From Conidiobolus incongruus B7586 (Eukaryota > Entomophthoromycota > Entomophthoromycetes > Entomophthorales > Conidiobolaceae), in assembly GCA_000697335.1 (NCBI GenBank), contig JNEM01013031.1, forward strand, positions 1-64,000: a stretch of 64,000 bases of DNA. The letters run 5' to 3'. The translations under genes were made by a program, and so were the position numbers. The notes beneath the pieces were generated by a model. The model did no database searches, was not told where the DNA came from, and was given only the letters and a program-made list of their open reading frames with translations. Position 1 is the stretch's first letter; every line of letters begins with the position of its first letter. Below, piece after piece: positions 1 through 11,960 of this stretch.

Positions 1-1093
1 AAAAGTAGTGTGGCGCAGAACATGGTAATATAATGTGGCTGTAGTGTGCAAGTGTAAACAAAGTTTAATTAAGCTTCGAACTAGGATGAGTCACCGATAT
101 ATTAAGATTTATATTAGGTAGTGCCAATATCCTACAATATTGACAGAATATAGTCTCAATCTTAGAAATAGTGTAAAGGTAAAAATAGTAAGAATTGAGA
201 GGAAAAAAGAGGAACCTAGTTTATTAGATAATTTAATACTATTTATACAATTAATTTAACTATATAAGTATAAATTAATCATATAATTTATAGTTAATTG
301 GATTATATAAAGTGTATATAAGAATTTAGAGAACTAGTCTCTTAACAAATTATATATATAAGAACTTTTATAATTATAAGTTTATAAATTGATTTATGAT
401 ATTATAACTAGATTTACTATATCAATTTACTAAATAGATATTGTTCATTATTTTATTTAATTAAAAACAAGATTCAAAATCAAAATCATTAATAATAATA
501 AGCTTTAAGGGTTTGAATTTTTTGATAATGTCACTTATTTTCAATATAGGAAATTTTAAAATAATTTATATAGCCAAGTGTAATATATATTTTTCAAGCA
601 AATATTCTAATTTTAAAATGATTTATTAAAAGAATGAGATTTCTGGTTAGATTATATTATAATTAGACCATTTTATCTTTTATATTTTTTGACAGGCTAA
701 ATAAATAAATTTTGAATTATATAAAGGTAGCATTCATATTTTACCAAAAATTTTGAAATTGGTGAAAATAAATTTAAAGTAGGATATTATTGTAGTAGAT
801 AGTTATATTACCTTTTGTAACAGAAAAATAACTATATTCTGCTTTTACTTTGGATTTGCTTTTGTAATATTTATTACTCAAATAATTAATTCAGTTTTAA
901 TAAATTCAAATAATAAATATTTAAATATATATATGATACTTTTTTTAATATTGAAATTTATTGAAATTATTTAGCTAGAATAAGTATCCCATAATTTGTG
1001 TTATATTCAAACATTTTTTTAAATTAATTCTTAAATATACTTAAATAAACTATCACAACAAAAAAAAATAAATACAAAAATATAAATAGAATA
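1..1093. other. AT-rich stretch upstream of TIM54
   Basis: No gene is supported here. The first ~200 bases are slightly less AT-rich but open in no frame for a convincing length. The last ~100 bases would hold the TIM54 promoter; I see A/T tracts but no distinctive TATA element. Confidence 0.5.
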
Positions 1094-2127
1094 ATGAATA
1101 CTATTAAAAGCTATTTACCATCTCGCAACACTACCATATTCTTTGGTACTTTAAGTGCTATCGCAGGTCTTAAATACTACGACAGGTGGGAATGTGAAAA
1201 GATTCGCAGATATTACCAGAAGCAGGCTAAAGTATTAGCTGATAAGCCTATGTCCATTGATCAAAATACTGAAAAATATTATGTATTTTTGAACGGACCT
1301 GAAAATTCGGAGGACTCGTTGTTTAGAGCTAGAACTTGGTTTGAGAAATATGTCAAGGTAATTGACTATTTAAATTTTAATGTATATCTATTTAAATATT
1401 TTAGCCTATTTTTGATGCTGGTGCCATCGATTACGAACTCATCGAAGAGAAAAAACATGGAGACATCCAGAAATACTTATTAAACCAGTTGAAGGATCGT
1501 CGCAGGGGCGATATTGACCCCAAGGACCGCTTCCACGGTATTATCGCTTTAGGTCACGAAGCCTACTATAAAATCTTAGCAGGTATACAGGACGGTGTAT
1601 TGGTCAGAGATATTTCAAAGGCTGTCAAAGTCGTGGATGAGGTTAAGATTGAATCTAAGGTTTATGAAAGTCCCAGCGATGATGCTAAGAAGGATGAAGA
1701 AGAATCTAAGGAAACTAAGGAGGTTGAGGAAGTGCCACCTAATCCATATAACTTAATCACCAAATTAAATGATGAAGAATTATTATCAAGTCCTCAATTC
1801 CCAGAATTGCCACCCGTCGGCTACATTCGCTTGCATAACTATATTGGCTGGAAGATGATTCCCCTCCGCATTTTCAACTGGTTTAGAGAGCGTGAAAAGG
1901 TTAAGGAAGCTGGTTTTGATGCTTTAGCCATCGTTTTGAACCAGTCCAGACCCTTCGATCACACTTTGCATACTGAAGCCTTCACCGACTTAGATTCCAG
2001 AAATCCCAAGAGTAAAGTAGAGTTCCAAGAAGGCTTAAATGTTTACAACCCTGATATTGTCAGCAAATTAAGAATTTTCGAAACTAACCCAGATAATTAT
2101 TATCGTCCAGAACCTAAAACAGAATAA
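1094..2127 (+). CDS. TIM54: Mitochondrial inner-membrane translocase subunit Tim54 (2 exons)
   Basis: Tim54 is a fungal subunit of the TIM22 complex, which inserts carrier proteins into the mitochondrial inner membrane. Exon 1 is 1094-1357, a 47-nt GT-AG intron is 1358-1404, and exon 2 is 1405-2127; the joined frame gives 328 residues. Splicing is supported because it restores the continuous stretch EKYVK-PIFDAGAIDYELIEE, which matches the family; reading through gives an unrelated tail and a stop. Seen in the protein: LPSRN followed by one membrane segment (about residues 14-29), a soluble domain with FHGIIALGHEAYYKILAGI, which resembles the GGVICLGRGAYKEYIAGI stretch of yeast Tim54, an acidic low-complexity linker, and IPLRIFNWFREREKV near the end. 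The protein is shorter than the ~480-residue yeast protein. No partner genes lie nearby. Confidence 0.87.
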
Positions 2128-5100
2128 TTTGTTTTAAAATATGAATGAATTGAATATTTTAAAAATTCTTTTATTTATTTAATAAATAGAAACTAACTTA
2201 GTTTTAATTAATTATTAATGTTTCAATAATATGAAAATCCTTACCTTAATAATAAAATAAAATAACTTTAATAATTTTAATTATTCTTTTATTAAGATAA
2301 AATTATTGAAATATATATATATATATATATATATATAATAAATTCAGATAAATTCTTTTATTCAATTATTTTTGGAATTTAAATATAGTCAATATTTAAG
2401 TTGGATTTATATTTCCTTAATATCAATTAAACAACTTTTTTTGGTTATTATAACAAACCAAGCATAATAAACCAATTTTCCTTTGAAACTTTATCTTTTA
2501 TTTTTGGAATTGTTCCATAAATAATATTTACTATTATTAATAAATTGAACCTGGTTTTATAAATATGATAAATCAGTATCGTGTTCATTAATTAAATGTA
2601 ATAGATTTTAATATAAGTAATTAATTAAATCTGAAAGGTCCATTTTATTTAAATTTCAAATTTCAAATTTCAAAATCTAAAGCAATTATGTTTTGATATA
2701 TATATATTTATTCCTACATTATTTTAATTAATTTGATTTTATAACATTATCTTGTATTAATAAAAATTAATTGGTGATTTTTTTAAAGCTAACCTTTATC
2801 TCAAGTATATTCTTTTATGCAACAAAATTGGTAATAAGAATAAATCTACACTATACTAATTATCTAATTATTACCAGATCAATGATTATATTAAATTATC
2901 AAAGTATTGATATTATAGCTCCTAGCTTTAAATAGATATTCTTTAAAATTTTTTTAATTTAGATTTATTTGTCAAAACCAAAGTTATATAATAATATTTC
3001 ATTAAATTTCTATTCAAATTTTATTAAATTAATTATATTTAAAGAATTTTATATTAAATATTAAATAATATATTAATAAAATTTTTATTACATATTAAAT
3101 TTAATGTTAAAACAATCAATAGTAATATTTAAATATTAAATATACTTTAAATTTTTTGAAATTGTTTTAATACAGTTAGTGTAAAAATCAATAAACTATT
3201 GACATGCAAGATATTTTTTTATTGACCTAAATTTAAAGGGATTGATGATTGAATTTGAAAACATTGATAAAAATTTTTGAAAGAGTCTGTAAATTTGAAA
3301 GGAAAAATATTAATATAAAATAACTAAATATTCAATTTATACTGATTAAAAATTGGAAAAATTTATCAAAATTGATTACTCTGATAATTTTTCAATTAAT
3401 ATAAGTACCGATATTTAATAAATTGTAAGCCTATTAATTAATACTTTATTAAAACTTGAATAATTAATCAATTATTTTATTAATACTATGATGACATATA
3501 ATCATAGTGTAATAACTTTTTATTAGGTAATGATATGATCACTGTTAATAGCTATAAAATGACAGTATTTCTTCTATTTTTTTAAATCATTTTAAAATAA
3601 TTAAAGTTGAAGAAAATAATAATAAAATCAATAAAATATCAATTTATAATATTAGTTTAAGAGTTAAAAATGGAATTGATAGAGTTCAAAATAGTTTATT
3701 CTCATAGCAATGGTAAGTGAAAAAGAATGTATAATTTATATACCAATTTGTTTTGGGTGTTGAAAAAATGATCATACTGGAATATTTGAGGTAACGTCTA
3801 ACATCCTAACCATTTAGCATATTTCAACTTTGTATGCTATATAATTCTTTTAATAATTGGATTTAAGGTAGAAACACTATGATTGTTATTATATAACTAA
3901 TTAGCATATCCAATTTTTACATTAATATATCTAACAGAATTTTTAATCAGATGAAGCAATGGTAAAGATAGTTATTTTTTATACAACTATCAATATCTTA
4001 TATTTGCTCAACCAATCACTTTACAATATTTCTACATTATCCATACCATCCGATATTTATTGATTTTAATATAAACTATGGTTTATTTTCGGTTAAAACA
4101 AGTATGAAAATTAGTATAAAATTTAATTTAATTCCTTTTAATGATTTATATTTTAATTATATCAAAATGTTATATTAACTTATATGTGAAAATTTCTGAG
4201 AATAAAAATTATTAACAGAAAAAGTTAATATATTAAACAGGTAAAAGTAGAAAAAAAACAATTTTGATGTGGTAATTAACATTTATTAAAAATTTCATTT
4301 AAATCACACTATTATTTCAATTCAATTTTAAAATTTATAGGTCTTAAGATGTTTTTAAATATCTTTAGGAGATAAATTAATAGTTTTCTATTAATTCATT
4401 AATATTTCGGATAAATGTTATAAAGTTATTAAAGATAAGTTTACTATTATTTTAAAGTATTTTTTAATGGTATCCCAGTTGTTAAATTCGTTGAATTTTT
4501 CCCTTTTTGAATTTTACAAAATAATTCTAGATAGGGACAATTATTTCCAAATTTAGATAGATTAAAATTGCACATTTTAATCTATATTCATCATATTATA
4601 AAATATTTGATTTAAAACTTGGCTAAAGTATTATAATTACTATCGATAATATTAATCTTCATAACATTTTGGTAAGATTATATATTTTATTAATCCTCAC
4701 ATTTATAAGGAATAGTGAAATTATTAAATTTTATAATCATAAAATTATTGGGTATTATTAAATTATCAATTTGAAATATTAATCCAATATATTACTAATT
4801 TGTTGCTTCAAAACTTATTAAAAAAATAATCAATATTAAATTTTGCTATTTCTTATTTGATTCACTATAATTGATTGAAACTCGTTTTATTCTGAATATA
4901 AATTGATATGATAATGTAAGATTGAAAAATGAGGGATATATTATTAGATAAACCTTTCTTCAATATCTTTTAGTTAATATATATATATTCGATATTCGTC
5001 TTGTAAAACTTACGAACCATTATAGTTTTACAAATATCGTATTGAATATATATTTTAAATTTTATCTTAGGTAGAAAGTAATAGCCAATATAAAATTAAA

Positions 5101-6142
5101 AAATCGATCAAAATACAAAAACATTTCATGAATTAAATGCTTGTTTTATTCGTAGTCACAAGGCTTTTCAATTTCATAATTAATGCCAATTCTGCTTTGA
5201 TTGATTATATATTTTACATTTTTATATGTGTGGATATATTAGATTTAAAGAAACAGTTAATCTTATCAATTATTAGAATCTTTGTCAATAAGTTATATCA
5301 CAAAATATCATATCATCAGATACCTTAGAAAATAATACTTAAATAATTCATATCTAACTTATATCAGATATTACCTGGTTATATTAAGTTTCGAATTAAA
5401 TCAATCAATATAATCTATAAATCAAAATCAATTTATTTCGGATATAAAAATTTGTGGTAAAATATTCATTTTCACTAGCAATTCAATTTTTTTACCAAAA
5501 TTAATTGCTTGATACTTTTGACAAGTTGAAAGGTGTAGAAATAGTAAGGTTTATCAAAAATGATCCTTAATGTATCCACATATAAATTAATTATATTTAT
5601 TTTTATCACTCCAATATTTAAATGAATTTTTTAATATATTCCTCTTTGGAACTTTTCAATGCTACTGATGCCTTGTTTTATTGATTAAAATTAAAGAAAT
5701 GAATTTATTACATATTTATATTAATAACCTAATAGTAAAATATCACTAAAAATTAATAATATTTTATCAAATTATTCAAATTTATGTTGACAATAGAGTC
5801 ATTTAATTAAAATATATGTATTGTAATATTTAAGTCAATTTGAACATTAATATTACTCTATTTATTATTATTAATTAAAATATTCTTTTTTAAAAAATCC
5901 TCAAAGTATGATAGATTTAAAATAATTTAATAAAATATATTAATAGATTAGATATTATTTTTAATGATAAAATATCAATTTTTTATTAACAGTCAATTAA
6001 TTTTATTAGGTTAATTAAATTCAAAATTATATATTATATTAAAATTTTCATTAATATAAATTAAGATATTAATCAGTGATAAACGTGATATATATGAATA
6101 AATAAATATAATTTATTAAAATAATTATTAATTATTATGAAT
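2128..6142. other. Gene-poor AT-rich spacer
   Basis: About 4 kb of very AT-rich sequence. It includes a TA dinucleotide run at about 2311-2336. Open frames here are short, biased to I/N/F/Y/K and match no family I recognise. I see no RNA gene or element ends. Confidence 0.6.
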
Positions 6143-7123
6143 TTAACACTTGGTATTCATTCTTTGATCCCAATAAGTGAAGTGAGCATCTCTACTGGGG
6201 ATTAAATGGTCACTGATACAGTTTTCATCTTCTTCATAAATAGAGCATTTAACAGTAACACCATCTTCGTTAATATGCATATTGTATTGATTGTGGCCAT
6301 ATCCAAAAGTCATACCTGGAGATATGGCAACCAAATCAGCATATGAAGTGACTCTAGTAGAAGTCATAGGCTTAGAATTGAGATAGGCAGCGAATTCTGG
6401 ATCACCAATACGAGGTTGACCATAAGTGATAATATTGACTTTGTCCCAGGAAAGAATACCCTTTTGCACTAGGCGATAGGCAGTCAAAGTGGCAAGAGCA
6501 CCACCTAAGCTGTGACCAGTGAATACGATCTTATAGTTTGGATATTTACCCAAAGCATTCTTGATAGCATTGGTGGAAGCTGGTAATAAAACATTGGCCA
6601 TGTTATTGAATCCATTGTGAATTTCAGCATTTTGATAAGGAGCTGAAAGGCCTGCAGATGTGAATCTGATATCAATGTTAAACAACCAGTTGACAATATT
6701 TTGAGTACCACGATATCCCAAAATGATTAATTTTTGAGCATTGTGAACAGCCAAGTAACCGGCGGTATTTGTTCCGGAATCTGAAAAATAAGTAACTTCG
6801 CCAGCACCAGCAGCATATCCGTTACAGTTAGAACAACTCCAGTTTAAGAGCTTGTCTTTAGCACAATAGGCAGCACCGGCATATTTGATGAAACCTCTGG
6901 CTTCAGCTTCGGAGGTGATCTTGGAAACTGGAGCAACAAGGTCAGCTTGAGCAGATCTGGCAGGACGTGATTGATCATTTTGGAGATTATTCTGTTGCTC
7001 CAAGTACTTTTGGATTGCTTCTTCTACGGAGCTGACCAATTGAGCATTTTCTGTAACGTTTACAGATGGAAAGATGGCATTTCCAGCAACGAAAGAGAGG
7101 TAGAGGAGGTTAAGGAATTTCAT
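6143..7123 (-). CDS. Secreted class 3 lipase, intact copy (lipase 1)
   Basis: A 326-residue triacylglycerol lipase of the Rhizomucor/Rhizopus class (Lipase_3, alpha/beta hydrolase). Residues 1-16 form a signal peptide (MKFLNLLYLSFVAGNA), followed by a glutamine-rich propeptide-like segment to about residue 62 with a basic SRPARSA site that could be a processing point. The mature domain starts near PVSKITSEAEAR. Catalytic residues by family comparison are Ser205 in TGHSLGGA, Asp263 in SYADLVAIS and His314 in RDAHFTYW. The WSCSNC cysteine motif and the YRGT strand before the lid are also present. The enzyme should be exported and hydrolyse acylglycerols outside the cell. A TATA-like element lies about 65 bases upstream. 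No introns. It is the lowest-coordinate member of a same-strand lipase array and closely resembles the copies at 19483-20451 and 24248-25132. Confidence 0.93.
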   Translation of the reverse strand: MKFLNLLYLSFVAGNAIFPSVNVTENAQLVSSVEEAIQKYLEQQNNLQNDQSRPARSAQADLVAPVSKITSEAEARGFIKYAGAAYCAKDKLLNWSCSNCNGYAAGAGEVTYFSDSGTNTAGYLAVHNAQKLIILGYRGTQNIVNWLFNIDIRFTSAGLSAPYQNAEIHNGFNNMANVLLPASTNAIKNALGKYPNYKIVFTGHSLGGALATLTAYRLVQKGILSWDKVNIITYGQPRIGDPEFAAYLNSKPMTSTRVTSYADLVAISPGMTFGYGHNQYNMHINEDGVTVKCSIYEEDENCISDHLIPSRDAHFTYWDQRMNTKC

Positions 7124-7185
7124 GATTATAATATTAATTAAAGTCGATATTAAATTAATTTGATATAGAATTTTGGCCCTCTTTC

Positions 7186-7201
7186 CAATATTTTTATAGT
7201 A
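7186..7201 (-). promoter_or_regulatory. TATA-like element of lipase 1
   Basis: On the minus strand this reads ACTATAAAAATATTGG, about 65-75 bases before the ATG. It matches the TATA consensus. In such AT-rich DNA this is suggestive only. Confidence 0.4.
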
Positions 7202-7550
7202 AATAACAGCTCCATCTAAGAACTTGGATGAATATTCTTATATTAATCAATATAATATACAGCTATAAAAATTCTGAATTGAATATGAAAAAATTCATTT
7301 CGATCGGGTAAATATTGAATAGGGGGATAAATGATCCATATAAACATGTTTAATGATTTTAGCTTGTGATTGACTGAGGATAATAAAGTTAATGAATTTA
7401 ATTTAAATTTCAGTTAAAATTCTCTCAAATGGTATTCAATTTTCAACTCGCTGTTCTATCAACTTTCGGCAATAATTTTTATACTATTTTTATTGATATT
7501 GAAAGAGTTTATTAGAATCACAAACAGAGCTATGTCATCCTGCCTCCGCT

Positions 7551-8038
7551 ATGTCTAAACCAACCTCAGAGCCCAATGGCGAACCGTTGGAAATGTGCAC
7601 AATTCTTCCAGTCTAAGTTCCCGCAGAAGACATTATTAAGCAATCCATATTTGGAGATCATTCTCACTACCTACCTACTCGGCGGTTAATGGCTGCATAG
7701 ACGATATAAATTAAAGAAAATCAAAACACTTCAAAATTTACTCACTTTTATACTTGGAACTGGTGAGAAAATTTTAAATAAAACCTCCTTCATGATAAAG
7801 ATTATTATTTTTCTTTTACTTTCCATTCTTTTAGATGACAACGGATTGACCGACCACCATTTAACCTTGTTCGATGGCTATTTCAACAACTATGTTCAGG
7901 ATGTTTACTATTCAGTTCATTATGCGCGTACCGGTCATTGCTCTGCTTATATTGGCTGTAATAACTTATCCTTCTATTACCAAGAAAATCATTAAGACCA
8001 CGGACATTATTGTTGATGTTGCAACAGTGTTACTAGGT
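7551..8038 (+). pseudogene. Decayed coding relic, possibly a membrane transporter
   Basis: This stretch is clearly less AT-rich than its surroundings and looks like worn coding sequence. From 7551 a frame reads MSKPTSEPNGEPLEM and then breaks. Near 7920-8030 another frame reads VPVIALLILAVITYPSI followed by TKKIIKTTDIIVDVAT, which looks like a membrane helix and a loop. A third frame is open across 7792-7995. No frame is intact throughout. A relic of an amino-acid transporter or other membrane protein is possible, but I do not recognise it securely. Confidence 0.35.
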
Positions 8039-8040
8039 TA

Positions 8041-10467
8041 AAATGGTTTTCACTTATATATTTCAAAAATTTTGACAAAATCACTGAGTATTAAAATATC
8101 AATGATCTTAAACTATACAATATAAATTCGAAAGATTTTCCTTGTTCAAAAGTAATATTAATAACTAATAATTATAGATATTAAACTCTAATCAGGTTAA
8201 TTGTTGAATTATTTTTGTATAATATATTTCTATTAGATTGTTACTCATTCAATTATCGCAAAATTAACAAAAAAAACTATTGTTTCAACTACATATGAAA
8301 TTTCATATATTACATTTTGATTTTTTTAACCACTTTGAGATCTTGTGACCCAATACTACATCAAATATTTGAAATTTCTTATTATTGATAATTTAAATCT
8401 CATTTACTTAAATTACTCTTTGCAAAACACTTTAATTAAAAATATTATTGGTTTATAATTGATTTTAAAATAATTTTTAATTATATTCTGAACTCAAAAT
8501 TATTTTATTATAATAGGATAAAAATAAAAATTTTAATAATTTTTAATTTTAAATTTATAATATTTATTATAATTATTTGAAAATATACTGATATTGAAAA
8601 TTAATAATATGTTTGATTATAAGTAATTTTTTTTATTTCATGGTAAAATCAATGTTATTCCAATTGTTTTTAATATATCATTTACAAAGTTTGTTAGATT
8701 ATAATACTGCACATTCATTTTATAAACTCGCGCATTTTTGAACTATCCCTAAAATGTTAAATAAGTGTTTACTTATGACAATATAAAAAGGTGTCAATTA
8801 TTTGGATTATAAAAATTCATATATAATCAAAATTCTCAAAGTCAAATATGAATATAAATATAAAATATGCAGATATATTTTGAATTTATATAAACTATGA
8901 ACACCTCAATTGGTTCTTTTTTAATATGAATTATATCAATAAAACTTTAGTATCTAATGAAGGATTTAATTAAACTATTGTGTAAAATTTTCAATTATTT
9001 CATATATCCTGGAATAGATTTGATATAAAGCAATCAATTTTTTTTTTGCAAATATCAATCAGTTCACATGAATCAAAAATATAGATTATTAAGATTTAAT
9101 ATTTATCATATAATACAGTTCAAAATAATAAAAATTATAATATAATAAAACCATATTTTATTCAGAGTTTTATTATTTATTAATTTTGCTTTTTGGTTAT
9201 ATTAAATATATTCATAAAACATAATAGTGTTGAAATTTTCAAATTAATATTGAATTTTAACAACTTAGTTGTGTAACAAATTTGATCATCAATATTATTG
9301 ATGAAATAAATTTTGTATCAATTAGAATATATATATATATATATATATTTGAAATAATACAATTTAAAGTTTTTTCCAGAATAGATAAAATCAATTTTCG
9401 AATATTTATATAAAATTTATTGATTTTAATTAACAATTTATTAAAATATATTAAACCACTTGAAACTAGATATATTATAAAATTTTGGTTAAATATATTG
9501 TACCAATTATAACTTTTACATATATAGCCTTTAAGCAATGATTTGAATGTTGAATATCAAAAATATAAATACACTATTAAATTATTTAACCAAATTTGAT
9601 AAAATATTTGACGTTTTCAAAACGAGATTTAATAATATGCCATTACCTGATATAATGTTCCTTAATATGTTAATATCAATAAATCTCACCTTTTTATTCC
9701 CTAGTTTAAGTTCTTAAGAAATATAGTATTCCAAAAATACCTATATAAAAAACACAAGGACCATAATATTATTATTATATGAAAAATGATATTAAATACT
9801 AGTTAACAAAGTATTGAAAATTTAAAACCATTTTAGTCAATTTTCTGTAATAAGTGATAAATATATTTTAAATTACTGTTATTTAATTTTTATATATTCT
9901 AGTTATTATTTAATTCACAATGATATCCAATTTTAATACATAAATTCTTGTTCACATATAAATCATTAATTTTGTTTTTTGATTTATATTTGATTCATAA
10001 ATTTTGCTATGGATCAAGAATAACTTAGAATAATTTATTTAATGTTAGTAAATAAGATTATTATAAAAAATTTTTATACTTAAATAAGACATCTTTTTAT
10101 ATTTTATAATCCAATTTTGTGATTTTTTCCCAAAAAATAATAACAACTATTATTTAAAATTGATTTAGGTTGTATTTAAGATATTTTTGATCTTGAAATT
10201 TAATTCTCCTATATTCAATTTCAATGATAAACTAACTTATAATCAATTAGATTTTAAATTATATTGACAAATCTTAGTCCATAAAATTAATGAGTGTAAG
10301 ATATTGAAAGATATACCAATATAAGCGTTAATATTATTCCTTAATCCAGATGGAATTTTTCTATATATTCTGTCCAATTGTGAAATGAGATACTCAATAA
10401 TAATTCAGAGAGAATAAGAATACAAGGATTTGAGGAGTAAATTGATTAAGGATGGAATTTATAATAA
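8041..10467. other. Gene-poor AT-rich spacer
   Basis: AT-rich sequence with a TA run at about 9328-9350. I see no supported gene, RNA or element ends. Confidence 0.55.
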
Positions 10468-10679
10468 TATTAGTATGGAAATTAAGAAATGGCAAATTTT
10501 TTAATTTCCGATCTTTCAAACATATTATACGTTTTGAAAGATTATATATATATAAAATATATAGGAAAATAAATATTTTCAAACTATATATTATTCATTA
10601 ATTTTTATATATTATTTATTAATTTATTTGTTTAATTTTAATTTTAAAATTGTGCCATTACTTAATTTCTGCACTAATA
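10468..10679. mobile_element. Short TA-flanked inverted-repeat element (MITE-like), copy C
   Basis: A 212-bp element whose two ends match the two ends of the larger elements at 26973-28279 and 57731-58783. The left end reads TATTAGTATGGAAATTAAG, leading to GAAATGGCAAATTTTTTAAT; the right end reads, in reverse complement, TATTAGTGCAGAAATTAAGT and then AATGGCA. The interior keeps only the sub-terminal stretch seen in the long copies, so it looks like an internal-deletion derivative. TA at each end suits a Tc1/mariner-type non-autonomous element. It lies about 70 bp from the 3' end of the decayed lipase copy. Confidence 0.55.
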
Positions 10680-10750
10680 AATAATATAAAATTGAAATAT
10701 TCATTATATAAATTCTAATAAAAAGACTGATAAAATATATTACAAATGCA

Positions 10751-11688
10751 TTAGCATTTAGTATCCATTCTTTCATCCCATTAGGTGAAATCAGCATCAC
10801 TACTAGGGATTAAATGATCGCCAACACAATTTTCTTTTACCTCATAGTTAAGCGTTTTACAGTAATTCCATATTCATTAATATGTATACTGTGCTGATTA
10901 TGACAATATCCAAAAAAATCTTCTAGGAGGAATAGTAACCAAACCAACATAGTAAGTGACTCTGGTGGAAGTCCAAGTTCTGGAATTAAGATGATCAGCA
11001 AAATTTGTATAACAGACATGAGAGATTGACCAAAAGCGAAATATTAACCTAGCCCCAAGGAATAACCCGGCTTTGAGTGAGACAATGGGCAGTCAAAGTA
11101 GCAAGAGCACCACTCACACTGTTGCTAGTGGATATGATCTTGTGATTGAGATATTTTCCTACAACATTATTGAGAGTTTTTTTGAGACTGAGAGCAAAGC
11201 ATTGGTCTTTGTGATGAATTTATTTTGAATATCAGAATTGCCGTAGAGGGAAGGTGAACTACCTGGGTTAAAACTGATGTCGAGTATAAATAATCAGTTG
11301 ACAATATCTTGAGTACGCTAATATCCTAAGATGATTAATTACTTTGAATCGTTAATAACCAAATAGTCAACAGTGTTGATATCAAAATTTGAAAAGTGGG
11401 TTACTTCACCAGTACCAGCAGCATACCAATTACAGTTGGAACAGCTCCAGTTTCAAAGTTAGTTTCTGTTACAATAAGCGGCATCTATATATTTGATGCA
11501 AGCCTTTGCTTCAGTTTCAAAAGCGATTTTGGCTTTGAGGGCAACCAAGTGATTTTCAAGTAATTTGGTAAAACGAAGTTGATCTTGTTGAGTATTATCC
11601 TTTTGTTCCAAATACTTCTGAATTACTTGATCAAGTTACATTTATGACAAGATGGTATTTCCAGTGACAAAGGAGACCAAAACTTCAT
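10751..11688 (-). pseudogene. Decayed class 3 lipase copy (lipase 2)
   Basis: The stretch aligns along its whole length with lipase 1, from the start region near 11688 to the C-terminal end at 10751. Recognisable remnants include the C-terminal WMKE-like end, a DLVAIS-region equivalent, a nucleophile region that reads roughly S-N-S-V-S-G in place of G-H-S-L-G-G, and the LNW-C-NC cysteine region. The frame is broken several times and short fragments are spread over all three frames. This is a host gene copy with many lesions, so an old loss. The short element at 10468-10679 sits just beyond its 3' end. Confidence 0.85.
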
Positions 11689-11864
11689 TAAAATCTTAAT
11701 TATTAAATGTTATTCTAATAATTTGTAATTAAAAAAAAGTAAAAATTTCTATTTTATACTAAATACTTTTATAAGGATTTTAATGTTTTTGTCGCATATC
11801 ATCAATATGCTGTAATATAAACATGTCATTCAAATATATTTTTATAACTGGTTTGGAATTTGGT

Positions 11865-11960
11865 ATCCAACCTAGAGAATAAGTGGTAAATATTCCATTT
11901 AAACGTGATCATTGATTTCATCTTATATTCGAGATATTTACTTAACTCCCTTATTGATTT
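11865..11960 (-). pseudogene. Possible C-terminal lipase fragment
   Basis: About 80 bases resemble the 3' end of the lipase genes on the minus strand (the stretch covering the final W-D-Q-R, the D-H-L-I-P-S segment and the E-E-D acidic segment). Similarity fades beyond about 11960. It may be a remnant of another array member. The match is weak and was judged by eye. Confidence 0.3.

Noticed and set aside
5137-5328. 63-codon open frame in the 2.1-6.1 kb spacer
   Set aside because: Hydrophobic composition is what random AT-rich DNA gives; no motif, start context or neighbour supports it.
6505-6711. Overlapping frames within the lipase and GH47 genes
   Set aside because: They are out-of-frame readings of conserved coding sequence.
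9257-9538. 93-codon minus-strand frame
   Set aside because: Runs through a TA microsatellite and is made of I/Y/N/L codons; no family resemblance.
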